NCBI RefSeq assembly: GCF_023702225.1 | Contig: NZ_JAMQCO010000001.1 | Location: 387,442 to 451,441, forward strand | DNA: 64,000 nt | From: Aureimonas altamirensis | GTDB taxonomy: Bacteria > Pseudomonadota > Alphaproteobacteria > Rhizobiales > Rhizobiaceae | Direction: 5' to 3' | The notes under the pieces: model-generated | The model's input: the letters and a program-made list of their open reading frames with translations, nothing else | What the model was told of the DNA's origin: nothing | The model's database searches: none | Program-made: the position numbers and the translations under genes | Shown here: one piece after another, positions 11,923 through 20,394 of the stretch | Position numbering within the stretch: position 1 is the first letter of the stretch | Layout of the letters: every line of letters begins with the position of its first letter

Positions 11923-12723
11923 CTACCAGCGATAATTGCGCGGCATCCCGCCACCGCGCAGAGCCCGCGCCCACAGGCCGATACGCAGCCGGATGCGAAC
12001 GCTCGCCTGCCGCAGGAAGGCCATCGGGCCGCGCTGCCGGCGCAGGCGGCTGCGATCATAGCTCTCCGCGATGACGCTGGGCGCCTCGGCCTGCCGGATC
12101 GGCAGGGGCGAGACATAGCCCACGTCGCAGCCGTGCAGTGCCGGATTGGCAAGATAATCGTCGAATGGCAGGAGCTTGCGCCCTGCCGCCGCGATCAGCC
12201 TTTCGGCAGCCCGGCGTGTCACGACATAGGCGGCCGAGCCGGAGGACGGCTTCAGCGAGCGCACCAGCGTGTCCCCACCCAGCGAGGCCACCCTGACGGC
12301 CGGCCGCGAACCGGACAGGCGGATCGCTTCCAGACGCACGACGTCGAAGGGCGCGTCGAGGCCGCAAAGAGCCTCCAGCACCGACGCCGTGCGCGGACCC
12401 GGCACTGCGTCATCCTCCAGAATGAGGGCAAGGTCGTGCCTGCTTGCCAGGAAGCACCGCAACGCAACGAGATGGCTGGCAAAGCAGGCCTCCTGTACCA
12501 GGACATATTCGCGGCCCCGTACCATGCTGTAGCCGAGCCCGGCAGGCGGCAGGGCTATGGAAAGGCCACGCATGTCCAGAACCGCCTGCGGCTGCAGCCG
12601 GGCGTCCAGCGCCGGCACCCGCCGAAGCGCATAAGGTAACGGAGAGAATGCCTCGGCCAGCGCCTGCCAGCGCTCCGGAGAGCGGTCCAGGTTGATGGCG
12701 TAGATGCCGAGCGACCGTTTCAT
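11923..12723 (-). CDS. glycosyltransferase family 25 (LPS/OS biosynthesis type)
   Basis: A 266-residue cytoplasmic enzyme. The start MKRSLGIYAINLDRSPERW is the GT25 opening (IxLDRxPER), HLVALRCFL is the conserved donor-site helix, and LALILEDDAVPG carries the acidic EDDA motif. The family transfers galactose or related sugars to lipooligosaccharide. I used the ATG at 12723; the frame continues upstream without homology. It follows sdhA by about 50 bases, so it may be cotranscribed with sdhCDA, although its function is unrelated. Confidence 0.85.
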   Translation of the reverse strand: MKRSLGIYAINLDRSPERWQALAEAFSPLPYALRRVPALDARLQPQAVLDMRGLSIALPPAGLGYSMVRGREYVLVQEACFASHLVALRCFLASRHDLALILEDDAVPGPRTASVLEALCGLDAPFDVVRLEAIRLSGSRPAVRVASLGGDTLVRSLKPSSGSAAYVVTRRAAERLIAAAGRKLLPFDDYLANPALHGCDVGYVSPLPIRQAEAPSVIAESYDRSRLRRQRGPMAFLRQASVRIRLRIGLWARALRGGGMPRNYRW

Positions 12724-12775
12724 GCAACCTCGCTGCCGCGGCCGGGGCGCGGATGGCCCGGCCGCGGGCGCGATG

Positions 12776-14635
12776 TCAGTACACCCGCTTCTTGGGCTTG
12801 ATGTACTCGATCTCGTTCGACAGCGTGTAGGTATGAACCGGGCGGTCTGCAAGCTGCACGGTCTTGCCCGCCATATCGGCGAAGGCCAGCGTGTGCTTCA
12901 TCCAGTTCTGGTCGTCGCGGTCGGGGAAATCCTCGCGGGCATGCGCCCCGCGCGATTCCTGCCGTGCCAGGGCGGAATCCATCGTCACGACCGCCTGGCA
13001 GATCAGGTTGTCGTATTCCAGCGTCTCGACCAGGTCGGTATTCCAGATCAGCGAGCGGTCCGTCACCTGCACGTCTTCGGAATTGGCCCAGACCTCGTGG
13101 ATCTTGTGGTGCCCCTCTTCCAGCACCTCGCCTGTACGGAAGACCGCGCAATTGTCTTGCATCGTCTTCTGCATGGCCAGGCGAAGCTGCGCCGTGGGGG
13201 TGCCGCCCCTGGCGTTGCGGAAACGGTCGAGCCGCGACACGGCAAGATCGCCGGCATCGGCCGGCAGCGGCGCCTGGGATGCCCCCGCCTCCACCGTTTC
13301 GGCGCAGCGCAGCGCGGCTGCACGGCCGAAGACGACGAGGTCGATGAGGGAGTTGGAGCCGAGGCGGTTGGCCCCGTGCACCGACACGCAGGCCGCTTCA
13401 CCCACGGCCATCAGGCCCGGCACGACGGTATCCGGATCGCCGTTCTTCAGCGTCAGCACCTCGCCGTGATAATTGGTCGGGATGCCGCCCATATTGTAAT
13501 GGACGGTCGGCAGGACGGGGATCGGCTCCTTCGTCACGTCGACGCCGGCGAAAATGCGGGCGCTTTCCGAGATGCCGGGCAGGCGCTCGTGCAGGATCTT
13601 CGGATCCAGATGGTCCAGATGTAGGAAGATGTGGTCCTTGCCCTTGCCGACGCCGCGGCCTTCGCGGATTTCCATCGTCATCGAGCGCGAGACGACGTCG
13701 CGCGAGGCGAGATCCTTGGCGGAGGGTGCGTAACGCTCCATGAAGCGCTCGCCTTCCGAATTGGTCAGGTAGCCGCCTTCGCCGCGCGCGCCCTCGGTGA
13801 TCAGGCAGCCCGCCCCGTAGATGCCGGTGGGATGGAACTGCACGAACTCCATGTCCTGCAGCGGCAGCCCGGCGCGCAGCACCATGGCGTTGCCGTCACC
13901 CGTGCAGGTGTGGGCCGAAGTCGCCGAGAAATAGGCGCGTCCGTAACCGCCGGTGGCGAGAATCGTCTTCTGGGCGCGGAACCGATGCAGCGTGCCGTCA
14001 TCGAGGCACAGGGCCACGACCCCACGGCAGACGCCATCGGAATCCATGATCAGGTCGATCGCGAAATACTCGATGAAGAATTCCGACGCATAGCGCAGCG
14101 ACTGGCCGTACAGCGTGTGCAGGATGGCGTGGCCGGTGCGGTCGGCGGCGGCGCAGGTGCGCTGGGCCGGGGGCCCCTCGCCGAACTCGGTCGTCATGCC
14201 GCCGAAGGGGCGCTGGTAGATCTTGCCTTCCTGCGTCCGCGAGAAGGGGACGCCGAAATGCTCGAGCTCGTAGACTGCGGCGGGCGCGTTGCGCACCAGA
14301 TATTCGATCGCGTCCTGGTCGCCCAGCCAGTCCGAGCCCTTGACCGTATCGAACATGTGCCAGCGCCAGTTGTCCGGCCCCATATTGCCGAGAGAGGCGG
14401 CGACACCACCCTGCGCGGCCACGGTATGCGAACGGGTCGGGAAAACCTTGGTGATGCAGGCGGTGCGAAGGCCGGCCTGGGCCGCACCCAGGGTCGCGCG
14501 CAGGCCGGCGCCGCCGGCCCCTACGACGACGACGTCGAACGTATGGTCGGTGAACTTGTAGTCGGTGCCGTTGGCGGCAGGCGCGACGCGATGGGGTTGT
14601 CCGTTGCCGGTTGCTGTGTCGGCCATGTCGTTCAA
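12776..14635 (-). CDS. sdhA: succinate dehydrogenase flavoprotein subunit
   Basis: The 619-residue catalytic subunit oxidises succinate to fumarate. The dinucleotide-binding motif GAGGAGLRA is near the N-terminus, [12 protein letters not shown] holds the histidine that binds FAD covalently, and the substrate-site segments [22 protein letters not shown] and [18 protein letters not shown] are intact. The start overlaps the sdhD stop (ATGA). About 15 residues longer at the N-terminus than the compact family members; MADTATG three codons in is an alternative start. Confidence 0.98.
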   Translation of the reverse strand: MNDMADTATGNGQPHRVAPAANGTDYKFTDHTFDVVVVGAGGAGLRATLGAAQAGLRTACITKVFPTRSHTVAAQGGVAASLGNMGPDNWRWHMFDTVKGSDWLGDQDAIEYLVRNAPAAVYELEHFGVPFSRTQEGKIYQRPFGGMTTEFGEGPPAQRTCAAADRTGHAILHTLYGQSLRYASEFFIEYFAIDLIMDSDGVCRGVVALCLDDGTLHRFRAQKTILATGGYGRAYFSATSAHTCTGDGNAMVLRAGLPLQDMEFVQFHPTGIYGAGCLITEGARGEGGYLTNSEGERFMERYAPSAKDLASRDVVSRSMTMEIREGRGVGKGKDHIFLHLDHLDPKILHERLPGISESARIFAGVDVTKEPIPVLPTVHYNMGGIPTNYHGEVLTLKNGDPDTVVPGLMAVGEAACVSVHGANRLGSNSLIDLVVFGRAAALRCAETVEAGASQAPLPADAGDLAVSRLDRFRNARGGTPTAQLRLAMQKTMQDNCAVFRTGEVLEEGHHKIHEVWANSEDVQVTDRSLIWNTDLVETLEYDNLICQAVVTMDSALARQESRGAHAREDFPDRDDQNWMKHTLAFADMAGKTVQLADRPVHTYTLSNEIEYIKPKKRVY

Positions 14636-15009
14636 GCTCCGAAGCTCAGCCGCACGATCGCGTAAAGGGTAGCGAGCGCGATGGCGACCGAGAAGAATGT
14701 GCTGGCGAGGATGGCGACGATGCGCGCCGCGCCGTGCAGATAGTCCTCGATCACGATCTGCATGCCGAGGCGCATGTGGATGACGGCGGAAATGATGGTG
14801 GCTGCCATCGCGATGCCGACGAAGGGGTTGCCGAAGGCCGCCCGCACATCCGCGTAGGTGCCGGAAGACAGGCGCACCACGAGGATGAGGAAGAAGATGA
14901 CGAGGAAAAGGTTGGCGACGGCGGTGACCCGCTGCAGCCAGAAGTGCCCGGTGCCCTCCTTGGCCGAGCCAAGCCCGCGTACCCTGCCGAGAGGCGTTCT
15001 CATGTCCAT
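14632..15009 (-). CDS. sdhD: succinate dehydrogenase membrane anchor subunit
   Basis: A 125-residue anchor with three membrane helices that helps bind haem b and ubiquinone. The signature is [19 protein letters not shown] chose the ATG of [19 protein letters not shown], which matches the usual alphaproteobacterial N-terminus; an upstream start overruns sdhC spacing. It overlaps sdhA by four bases. Confidence 0.95.
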   Translation of the reverse strand: MDMRTPLGRVRGLGSAKEGTGHFWLQRVTAVANLFLVIFFLILVVRLSSGTYADVRAAFGNPFVGIAMAATIISAVIHMRLGMQIVIEDYLHGAARIVAILASTFFSVAIALATLYAIVRLSFGA

Positions 15010-15023
15010 GATGCGCTCTCCTG

Positions 15024-15416
15024 TCAGCCGAAGATCAGTATGCCGAGCCAAAGCAGCACGGTCAGCCCGAGAGAGCCGACCAGCGTCGCGATGGCGAGCT
15101 TGGTGGAAGTGTCCTTATCGAGGCCATGGCCCGTATCCCACAGGAAGTGGCGCAGGCCGCCCAGCATGTGGTGCAGCAGAGCCCAGCTATAGCCGAACAG
15201 GATGACCCGCCCGATGATGGAGCCGAAGAACCACGACGCCGTCGCGAACGCCTCCGGTCCGCTGGCAGCGGACACCAGCCACCAGGCCACCAGCAGCGTG
15301 CCGAAATACAGCGCGCAGCCGGTGATGCGGTGCAGGATCGACATCGCCATGGTGGGACGGAAACGATAGATCGTCAGATGCGGCGAAAGCGGCCGTGCGG
15401 ATTTGAGCTCCGACAA
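15024..15416 (-). CDS. sdhC: succinate dehydrogenase cytochrome b556 subunit
   Basis: A 130-residue three-helix anchor. [12 protein letters not shown] and MSILHRITG form the quinone-site region, and [18 protein letters not shown] contains the haem-ligand histidine signature. First gene of sdhCDA, 14 bases before sdhD. Confidence 0.97.
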   Translation of the reverse strand: MSELKSARPLSPHLTIYRFRPTMAMSILHRITGCALYFGTLLVAWWLVSAASGPEAFATASWFFGSIIGRVILFGYSWALLHHMLGGLRHFLWDTGHGLDKDTSTKLAIATLVGSLGLTVLLWLGILIFG

Positions 15417-15656
15417 AGCGATTCTCCTGTTGGGCGGGCATTCCGGGCTGCATGGATGCGGCCGGATGGATGAATTGCCGAAACGGCGCCGCCCACCTGG
15501 CGCCGAATGGAGCGCTTCTAAAACACCTTTTGCACCCGCGAAATCAAGCGTCCTGCAAAAGATTGCGTCCTTGCGCCCACTTCCTAATCGATTAAGCGGT
15601 TCGAAGCCGATGGCGTCGGTCGGGAGATGGCCGGCGCGGCCCGGCGTGAACGCGAA
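15417..15656. promoter_or_regulatory. sdhCDA upstream region with TAATCGATTA palindrome
   Basis: This 240-base gap should contain the sdhCDA promoter. On the minus strand TTGATT followed after about 18 bases by TTTTAG is a weak candidate. The 10-bp palindrome TAATCGATTA (15585-15594), with central CpG, lies upstream of it and looks like a LacI-family operator core. No gene is evident here. Confidence 0.4.
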
Positions 15657-16124
15657 TCAGCGGTCGAGAAAGCGGATCATGTAGCTGGTCCAGTCGGCCG
15701 GTTCGGCGATGCGGGCATAGAGGTTGCGGCCCGTGTCCGCATTGCGCGGTGCCTGCAGCACGAGGCGCGACCAACCCCTGCCCTCGCCCTCGTCGGCAAG
15801 CAGGTCCACCATGGCCTTCGCGATGCCTTTGCGGCGATGCCGCATATCCACATAGATGTGGTCCGCGAGGCCCGATCGCATGCCTGTCCAGGGATCCGGA
15901 AGGTCGTAGAAGACGAGGAAGCCAACCAGTACGCCGTCGATTCGCGCACCCAGGATTTCGCCCGTGCGGTCCTGCAGCAACTGCTCCGCATAATAGGTAT
16001 CGGGGGCGCCGGGCGCGCCGCGAAACATCGCCTGGTTGTAGGCCGCCAGCAGTGGCGCAAGGTCCCGTGCATCCTTGAGACGCAGGAGGGAGATGTCGAT
16101 ATCCGGGGCCGCTACAGGTTCCAT
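15657..16124 (-). CDS. GNAT family N-acetyltransferase
   Basis: A 155-residue acetyltransferase fold. The acetyl-CoA loop is in HIYVDMRHRRKGIAKAMVDLL (RxxGxA form), followed by SRLVLQAPRNADTGRNLYAR. I set the start at MEPVAAPDIDISLLRL; upstream codons look like untranslated sequence overlapping a hairpin region. Substrate cannot be inferred. It lies downstream of leuC, from which it is separated by a strong hairpin. Confidence 0.8.
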   Translation of the reverse strand: MEPVAAPDIDISLLRLKDARDLAPLLAAYNQAMFRGAPGAPDTYYAEQLLQDRTGEILGARIDGVLVGFLVFYDLPDPWTGMRSGLADHIYVDMRHRRKGIAKAMVDLLADEGEGRGWSRLVLQAPRNADTGRNLYARIAEPADWTSYMIRFLDR

Positions 16125-16164
16125 GAACGCTTCAATGCCCAATCGGTGGCCGCAAGGCAAGGCA

Positions 16165-16196
16165 CATCGGGCGGCGCCTTGCCGTGCCGCCCGATG
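16165..16196 (-). terminator. strong hairpin at the leuC 3' end
   Basis: CATCGGGCGGC (16165-16175) and GCCGCCCGATG (16186-16196) make a perfect 11-bp stem with a 10-base loop, nine bases after the leuC stop. There is no U-tract, so efficiency as an intrinsic terminator is uncertain; it could also protect the leuC 3' end. Confidence 0.5.
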
Positions 16197-16205
16197 CAGA
16201 ATGCG

Positions 16206-17615
16206 TCAGGCCCAGTCCCTGATGTCCACAAAGCGTCCGGCGACGGCCGCTGCGGCCGCCATGGCCGGCGATACCAGATGGGTCCGTCCCTTGAAGCCCT
16301 GGCGACCCTCGAAGTTGCGGTTCGAGGTGGATGCGCAACGCTCGTTGGGCGACAGCCTGTCGGCATTCATGCCGAGGCACATGGAGCACCCCGGCTCCCG
16401 CCAGTCGAACCCGGCCTCGATGAAGATGCGGTCCAGCCCCTCGGCCTCGGCCTGGGCCTTCACGAGGCCCGAGCCCGGCACGATCATGGCGGAGACGCTG
16501 TCGGCCACCTTGCGCCCCTTCACGTAATCGGCGGCCTGCCGCAGATCCTCGATGCGGCCATTGGTGCACGAGCCGATGAAGACGCGGTCGATGGTGATGT
16601 CCGTCATCCGCGTCCCGGGCGTCAGGCCCATATAATCCAGGGCACGGCGCTTGGTGGCGCGCTTGGCCTCGTCGGCGATGTCGTCCGGGTTGGGCACGAC
16701 ACCGTTTATGGATACGACGTCTTCCGGGCTGGAACCCCAGGTGACGATAGGCGGCAAGCTCGCCGCGTCCAGCCGGACCACCTTGTCGAAGTGGGCGCCC
16801 TCGTCCGTATGAAGCGTACGCCAATAGTCGACGGCCCGTTCGAAGGCATTGCCCTGCGGCGCACGCGGACGACCCTCTATGTAGCGGAACGTGGTTTCGT
16901 CGGGGGCGATGAGACCGGCGCGCGCGCCGCCCTCGATCGACATGTTGCAGACCGTCATCCGGCCCTCCATCGACAGGGCGCGGATCGCCTCGCCGGCATA
17001 TTCGATGACGTAACCCGTGCCGCCCGCCGTGCCGATCTCGCCGATGATGGCCAGGATGATGTCCTTGGCCGTCACGCCGGCCGGCGCCTGCCCATCCACC
17101 TGGACGAGCATGTTGCGCGCCTTGTTCTGGATAAGGGTCTGGGTGGCCAGCACGTGCTCCACCTCGGAGGTGCCGATCCCGTGCGCCAGGGCGCCGAAGG
17201 CGCCATGGGTGGAGGTGTGGCTGTCGCCGCAGACGATGGTCATGCCCGGAAGGGTGAAGCCCTGCTCCGGCCCGATGATGTGGACGATGCCCTGCCGCCG
17301 GTCCACCTCGTTGAAGTACTCGACGCCGAATTCGGCAGCGTTGCGCGCCAGCGCCTCCACCTGGATGCGGCTTTCCGCGTCGGCGATGCCGGCGCTGCGG
17401 TCGCTGGTCGGGACGTTATGGTCCACGACGGCCAGCGTGCGCCCCGGCTGGCGGACGCGCCGCCCGCTCATGCGCAGCCCCTCGAAGGCTTGCGGGCTCG
17501 TTACCTCGTGCACGAGATGGCGGTCGATGTAGAGCAGGCCGGCGCCTCCGGGCAGCGTCTCGATCAGGTGGTCGTCCCAGATCTTGTCGTAGAGTGTACG
17601 TGGATTGGCGCTCAT
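16206..17615 (-). CDS. leuC: 3-isopropylmalate dehydratase large subunit
   Basis: A 469-residue aconitase-superfamily enzyme that isomerises 2- to 3-isopropylmalate in leucine synthesis, with LeuD as partner (not in this window). The 4Fe-4S ligands are in [16 protein letters not shown] and the later [25 protein letters not shown] is a family signature. Length is standard. Transcribed alone from a promoter about 240 bases upstream, behind a short ORF. Confidence 0.98.
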   Translation of the reverse strand: MSANPRTLYDKIWDDHLIETLPGGAGLLYIDRHLVHEVTSPQAFEGLRMSGRRVRQPGRTLAVVDHNVPTSDRSAGIADAESRIQVEALARNAAEFGVEYFNEVDRRQGIVHIIGPEQGFTLPGMTIVCGDSHTSTHGAFGALAHGIGTSEVEHVLATQTLIQNKARNMLVQVDGQAPAGVTAKDIILAIIGEIGTAGGTGYVIEYAGEAIRALSMEGRMTVCNMSIEGGARAGLIAPDETTFRYIEGRPRAPQGNAFERAVDYWRTLHTDEGAHFDKVVRLDAASLPPIVTWGSSPEDVVSINGVVPNPDDIADEAKRATKRRALDYMGLTPGTRMTDITIDRVFIGSCTNGRIEDLRQAADYVKGRKVADSVSAMIVPGSGLVKAQAEAEGLDRIFIEAGFDWREPGCSMCLGMNADRLSPNERCASTSNRNFEGRQGFKGRTHLVSPAMAAAAAVAGRFVDIRDWA

Positions 17616-17697
17616 GATCGGTCTTTTCAGGGTTCGCCGGCCTGGTCGCTGTTTGCTGGACGCGGGCTGCGGCTCAATGATGTCGTCGGACGAGAAG

Positions 17698-17712
17698 CGG
17701 GCCGCCGGCCCG
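17698..17712 (-). promoter_or_regulatory. hairpin just after the short ORF in the leuC leader
   Basis: CGGGCC (17698-17703) and GGCCCG (17707-17712) form a perfect 6-bp GC stem with a 3-base loop, starting only five bases after the stop codon of the upstream 42-residue ORF. A ribosome at that stop would cover it. This arrangement resembles an attenuation or coupling element, but there is no U-run. Confidence 0.4.
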
Positions 17713-17717
17713 GCGCG

Positions 17718-17846
17718 TCAGCCGATAAGGTAGACGGCGGAGATCTGCCGATAGAAGAACCGGCCCGGCAGGCGGGCGCGGTCGTCCAGCGGGGAATAGC
17801 CCAGCGTGGTCGGCAGCAGGCCCGGATAGGAGCGGCAACGGTTCAT
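17718..17846 (-). CDS. possible leaderless 42-residue short ORF ahead of leuC
   Basis: The ORF begins MNRCRSYPGLLPTTL and ends ISAVYLIG. No family is recognised. Its ATG lies six bases after the -10 box of the likely leuC promoter, so the transcript would start at or next to the ATG; leaderless mRNAs are common in alphaproteobacteria. A hairpin follows the stop codon and leuC begins 102 bases later. It has six leucines but no run of leucine codons. It may encode a leader peptide, an independent small protein, or nothing. Confidence 0.4.
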   Translation of the reverse strand: MNRCRSYPGLLPTTLGYSPLDDRARLPGRFFYRQISAVYLIG

Positions 17847-17852
17847 GACCTG

Positions 17853-17881
17853 AAATTATCAACTGGATGGAACGGTTACAA
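17853..17881 (-). promoter_or_regulatory. leuC: sigma-70-type promoter of the leuC unit
   Basis: On the minus strand TTGTAA (17876-17881) and TAATTT (17853-17858) are separated by exactly 17 bases. It sits just downstream of the rplS terminator and upstream of leuC, in locally AT-rich sequence. Confidence 0.6.
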
Positions 17882-17900
17882 GCTGGGGTACGGGGCCGCC

Positions 17901-17929
17901 AAAAAAAAGGGCGGCCCGAGGACCGCCCT
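17901..17929 (-). terminator. Rho-independent terminator of the rpsP-rimM-trmD-rplS unit
   Basis: On the minus strand after rplS, AGGGCGG pairs with CCGCCCT around an 8-base loop and is followed by eight U residues. It is the clearest intrinsic terminator in the window. Confidence 0.92.
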
Positions 17930-17961
17930 ACCTGTCGTGCCATGGCCTGATGGCGCGCGGA

Positions 17962-18426
17962 TTACTCCGCGGCTTTGGCCTGCTTTGCGGCAGCCTTGGC
18001 GGCGTCGGCGCGGGCGCGCTCCTCGGCGGCGGCGGCGCGGACATCGTCGTTCAGCTTGCGGGCGCGGGCGTTGGTCGCCTCCACGATACGAGCCGACTTA
18101 CCGCGACGGTCGCGCAGGTAGTAAAGCTTGGCGCGGCGGACGCGGCCACGGCGCACGACCTCGACCGATTCGACCAGCGGCGAATAGACGGGGAACACGC
18201 GCTCGACGCCTTCGCCATAGGAGATCTTGCGGACGGTGAAGCTTTCCTGCAGGCCGGCGCCGGAGCGGGCGATGCAGACACCTTCATAGGCCTGGACGCG
18301 GGTACGCGTGCCTTCCGTGACGCGGACGTTCACGCGCAGCGTGTCGCCGGGCGAGAAGGCCGGAAAGGTGCGGATGGCGGCGATACGCTCGACTTCGGCG
18401 GCGTTCAGCTCGGAAATGATATCCAT
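17962..18426 (-). CDS. rplS: 50S ribosomal protein L19
   Basis: The first 120 or so residues are canonical L19: [27 protein letters not shown] and [24 protein letters not shown] 30-residue Ala/Arg/Lys/Glu-rich C-terminal tail ([20 protein letters not shown]) extends it to 154; such tails are usual in Hyphomicrobiales. Last gene before a strong terminator. Confidence 0.98.
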   Translation of the reverse strand: MDIISELNAAEVERIAAIRTFPAFSPGDTLRVNVRVTEGTRTRVQAYEGVCIARSGAGLQESFTVRKISYGEGVERVFPVYSPLVESVEVVRRGRVRRAKLYYLRDRRGKSARIVEATNARARKLNDDVRAAAAEERARADAAKAAAKQAKAAE

Positions 18427-18557
18427 GAGGGTGCCTCTCTTAATTTCATGCCGGATTGCTGGCCGGTCATGGCCGTCGAAACGGTCAAGTTCTTCTGAGG
18501 AAATCAGGCGCGCTCATACAACAGCTTGCGGCGCCTGTCGAGCCTGCATCGTCAAGA

Positions 18558-19250
18558 TCATGCGCTTTTCGGCGGGGGGAGAAGATCGGGCCGGCGCTCG
18601 CGCGTCAGCCGCTCGGCCTCGGCGCGCCGCCAGCGGGCGATGGCACCATGGTCGCCCGATGTCAGGACCGGGGGTATGCCCCGCCCTTCCCACTCGGCGG
18701 GCCGGGTGTAATGGGGATGCTCCAGCAGCCCGCCCTCGAAACTTTCGGCCTCGCCCGATTCCGAATTCCCCATCACGCCGGGCAACAGCCGCACCACGGC
18801 GTCCAGCAGCACCAGCGCCGCCATCTCGCCGCCCGACAGGATGTAATCGCCGATGGAGATTTCCGTCAGGCCCCGGCCCTCGATGACCCGCTCGTCCACG
18901 CCTTCGAAGCGTCCGCAGACGATGACAGCCCCGGGCCCGGATGCGATCCTGCGCACCAGATCCTGCGTCAGCGGCCGGCCGCGCGGGCTCATCAGATAAC
19001 GCGGCCGCGGATCGCCTGCCGGCGAAGCCGCATCGATGGCCCCCGCCAACACGTCCGCGCGCAGCACCATGCCGGCAGACCCGCCGGATGGCGTGTCGTC
19101 CACGGTGCGGTGGCGTCCGATCCCGAACTCCCGGATCGGCGTGGTCTCCAGGCTCCAGTCCCCGCGCTCCAGCGCCCGGCCGGCCAGCGATTGGCCGAGC
19201 GGGCCGGGAAACATGTCCGGATAGAGCGTGACGACGGAGGCGCGAAACAT
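18558..19250 (-). CDS. trmD: tRNA (guanine37-N1)-methyltransferase
   Basis: A 230-residue SPOUT enzyme that methylates G37 of tRNAs reading CNN codons and prevents frameshifting. The trefoil-knot motifs are [29 protein letters not shown] and [20 protein letters not shown], with the conserved [11 protein letters not shown] near the C-terminus. Full length. Twelve bases downstream of rimM. Confidence 0.98.
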   Translation of the reverse strand: MFRASVVTLYPDMFPGPLGQSLAGRALERGDWSLETTPIREFGIGRHRTVDDTPSGGSAGMVLRADVLAGAIDAASPAGDPRPRYLMSPRGRPLTQDLVRRIASGPGAVIVCGRFEGVDERVIEGRGLTEISIGDYILSGGEMAALVLLDAVVRLLPGVMGNSESGEAESFEGGLLEHPHYTRPAEWEGRGIPPVLTSGDHGAIARWRRAEAERLTRERRPDLLPPPKSA

Positions 19251-19262
19251 GATCCCTGCCCG

Positions 19263-19808
19263 TCAGCCGCGATCGTCTTCGTCGGAGCGCACCTCGATTG
19301 CGCCCTCCAGCCCGGCTGCCACCGGCTCCACCAGTATATAGCCGAGGTCGAGGTCGATCTGCGGGACCGCCGCTTCGGTGAACGGGATCATCACGGTGGC
19401 GCCGCTTTCCGGCTTGATCTCCAGCACGTCGCCGGCGCCGAAATCGTGAAAGGCGATGATCTCGCCCACGACATCGCCGCCCGTGGTACGGACATCGAGG
19501 CCGATCAGGTCGGCCTGGTAGAAGTCGTCGCCTTCGTCCGGCAACGCCGACCGGTCGACGAACAACTCGGTCCCGTTGAGGCGTTCGGCATGGTTGCGGT
19601 CCGTCACCTCCTTGAAGCGGACGATCACGACCGTCTTCTGCTGGCGTGCCGAAGCCACCGTGTAGCGCACGCCGGCCTTGTCCACCAACGGGCCATAGGC
19701 CCCGATGTCGGCAGGGTTCTCGGTAAAGCTGCGCACCCGGCATTCGCCGCGGATGCCATGCGCACCGCCGATGGTTGCCAGAAGCACGGGGTTTTCAAGC
19801 TGGGTCAT
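19263..19808 (-). CDS. rimM: 16S rRNA processing protein RimM
   Basis: A 181-residue assembly factor for the 30S head that binds S19. The N-terminal domain opens VLLATIGGAHGIRGECRVRSFT and the C-terminal PRC-barrel includes VVGEIIAFHDFGAGDVLEIK and the final DLDLGYILVEPV. The ATG at 19808 gives the expected start; the frame continues into the rpsP region without homology. Confidence 0.96.
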   Translation of the reverse strand: MTQLENPVLLATIGGAHGIRGECRVRSFTENPADIGAYGPLVDKAGVRYTVASARQQKTVVIVRFKEVTDRNHAERLNGTELFVDRSALPDEGDDFYQADLIGLDVRTTGGDVVGEIIAFHDFGAGDVLEIKPESGATVMIPFTEAAVPQIDLDLGYILVEPVAAGLEGAIEVRSDEDDRG

Positions 19809-19831
19809 GCGCGCACGCTCCTGAACGGATT

Positions 19832-19857
19832 CCGGGCGGCAGTGGCCTGCCGCCCGG
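19832..19857 (-). other. hairpin between rpsP and rimM
   Basis: CCGGGCGGCA (19832-19841) and TGCCGCCCGG (19848-19857) form a perfect 10-bp stem with a 6-base loop in the 103-base gap. No U-run, so partial termination or RNA processing that lowers rimM and trmD relative to the ribosomal proteins is the likely purpose (inference). Confidence 0.5.
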
Positions 19858-19911
19858 TACGATGAAGGGTTTTGCACTCCGGGCCGCACACAGCGCGCGG
19901 CGCATGAAGCC

Positions 19912-20313
19912 TTATTCGGCTTCGGCAGCTTCCGTTGCTTCCGGCTTGGCGGCAGCTTCCGCGGCGGCGGCGGCGGCGTCTTCCTCGCGCTGGCGACGCT
20001 CGGCCTCGCGCTCCTGCGCCTTCTTGCCGGGCTGGGCCTTGACCGGGTTTGAACGGGTCGGACGGTTGGCGATGCCGGCCTTGTCGAGGAAGCGCAGCAC
20101 GCGGTCGGTCGGCTGTGCGCCTTCGCCCAGCCAATGCTTGATGCGGTCTTCCTTGAGCGAGACGCGCTCGGCGTCCTTCGGCAGCATCGGGTTCCAGGCG
20201 CCGACCGTCTCGATGAAGCGGCCGTCGCGCGGCGAGCGGGCGTCGGCGACGACGATGTGGTAGTAAGGGCGCTTCTTGGAGCCGGCACGGGCAAGGCGCA
20301 GTTTCAGGGACAT
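19912..20313 (-). CDS. rpsP: 30S ribosomal protein S16
   Basis: Opens [20 protein letters not shown] with the S16 body through [22 protein letters not shown], then a 50-residue Lys/Glu/Ala-rich tail that raises the length to 133 against about 80 in E. coli. Such tails are regular in alphaproteobacteria. First gene of the rpsP-rimM-trmD-rplS run, 81 bases after ffh. Confidence 0.98.
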   Translation of the reverse strand: MSLKLRLARAGSKKRPYYHIVVADARSPRDGRFIETVGAWNPMLPKDAERVSLKEDRIKHWLGEGAQPTDRVLRFLDKAGIANRPTRSNPVKAQPGKKAQEREAERRQREEDAAAAAAEAAAKPEATEAAEAE

Positions 20314-20394
20314 TTCGTATTCCTTCTTGGCTTGGTCGTCAGGCCGTTCAGGCCGTTGTTTCGGGTAGTCGGGATGCGAAGCGGCGCAAGGCCG

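Noticed and set aside
17674-17943. An 89-codon minus-strand frame ahead of leuC
   Set aside because: It starts inside the rplS terminator, so the transcript from the leuC promoter would not contain its start codon; the 42-codon ORF in the other frame fits the promoter better.
15627-18239. An 870-codon plus-strand frame across leuC and rplS
   Set aside because: It crosses several certain minus-strand genes, a promoter and a terminator.
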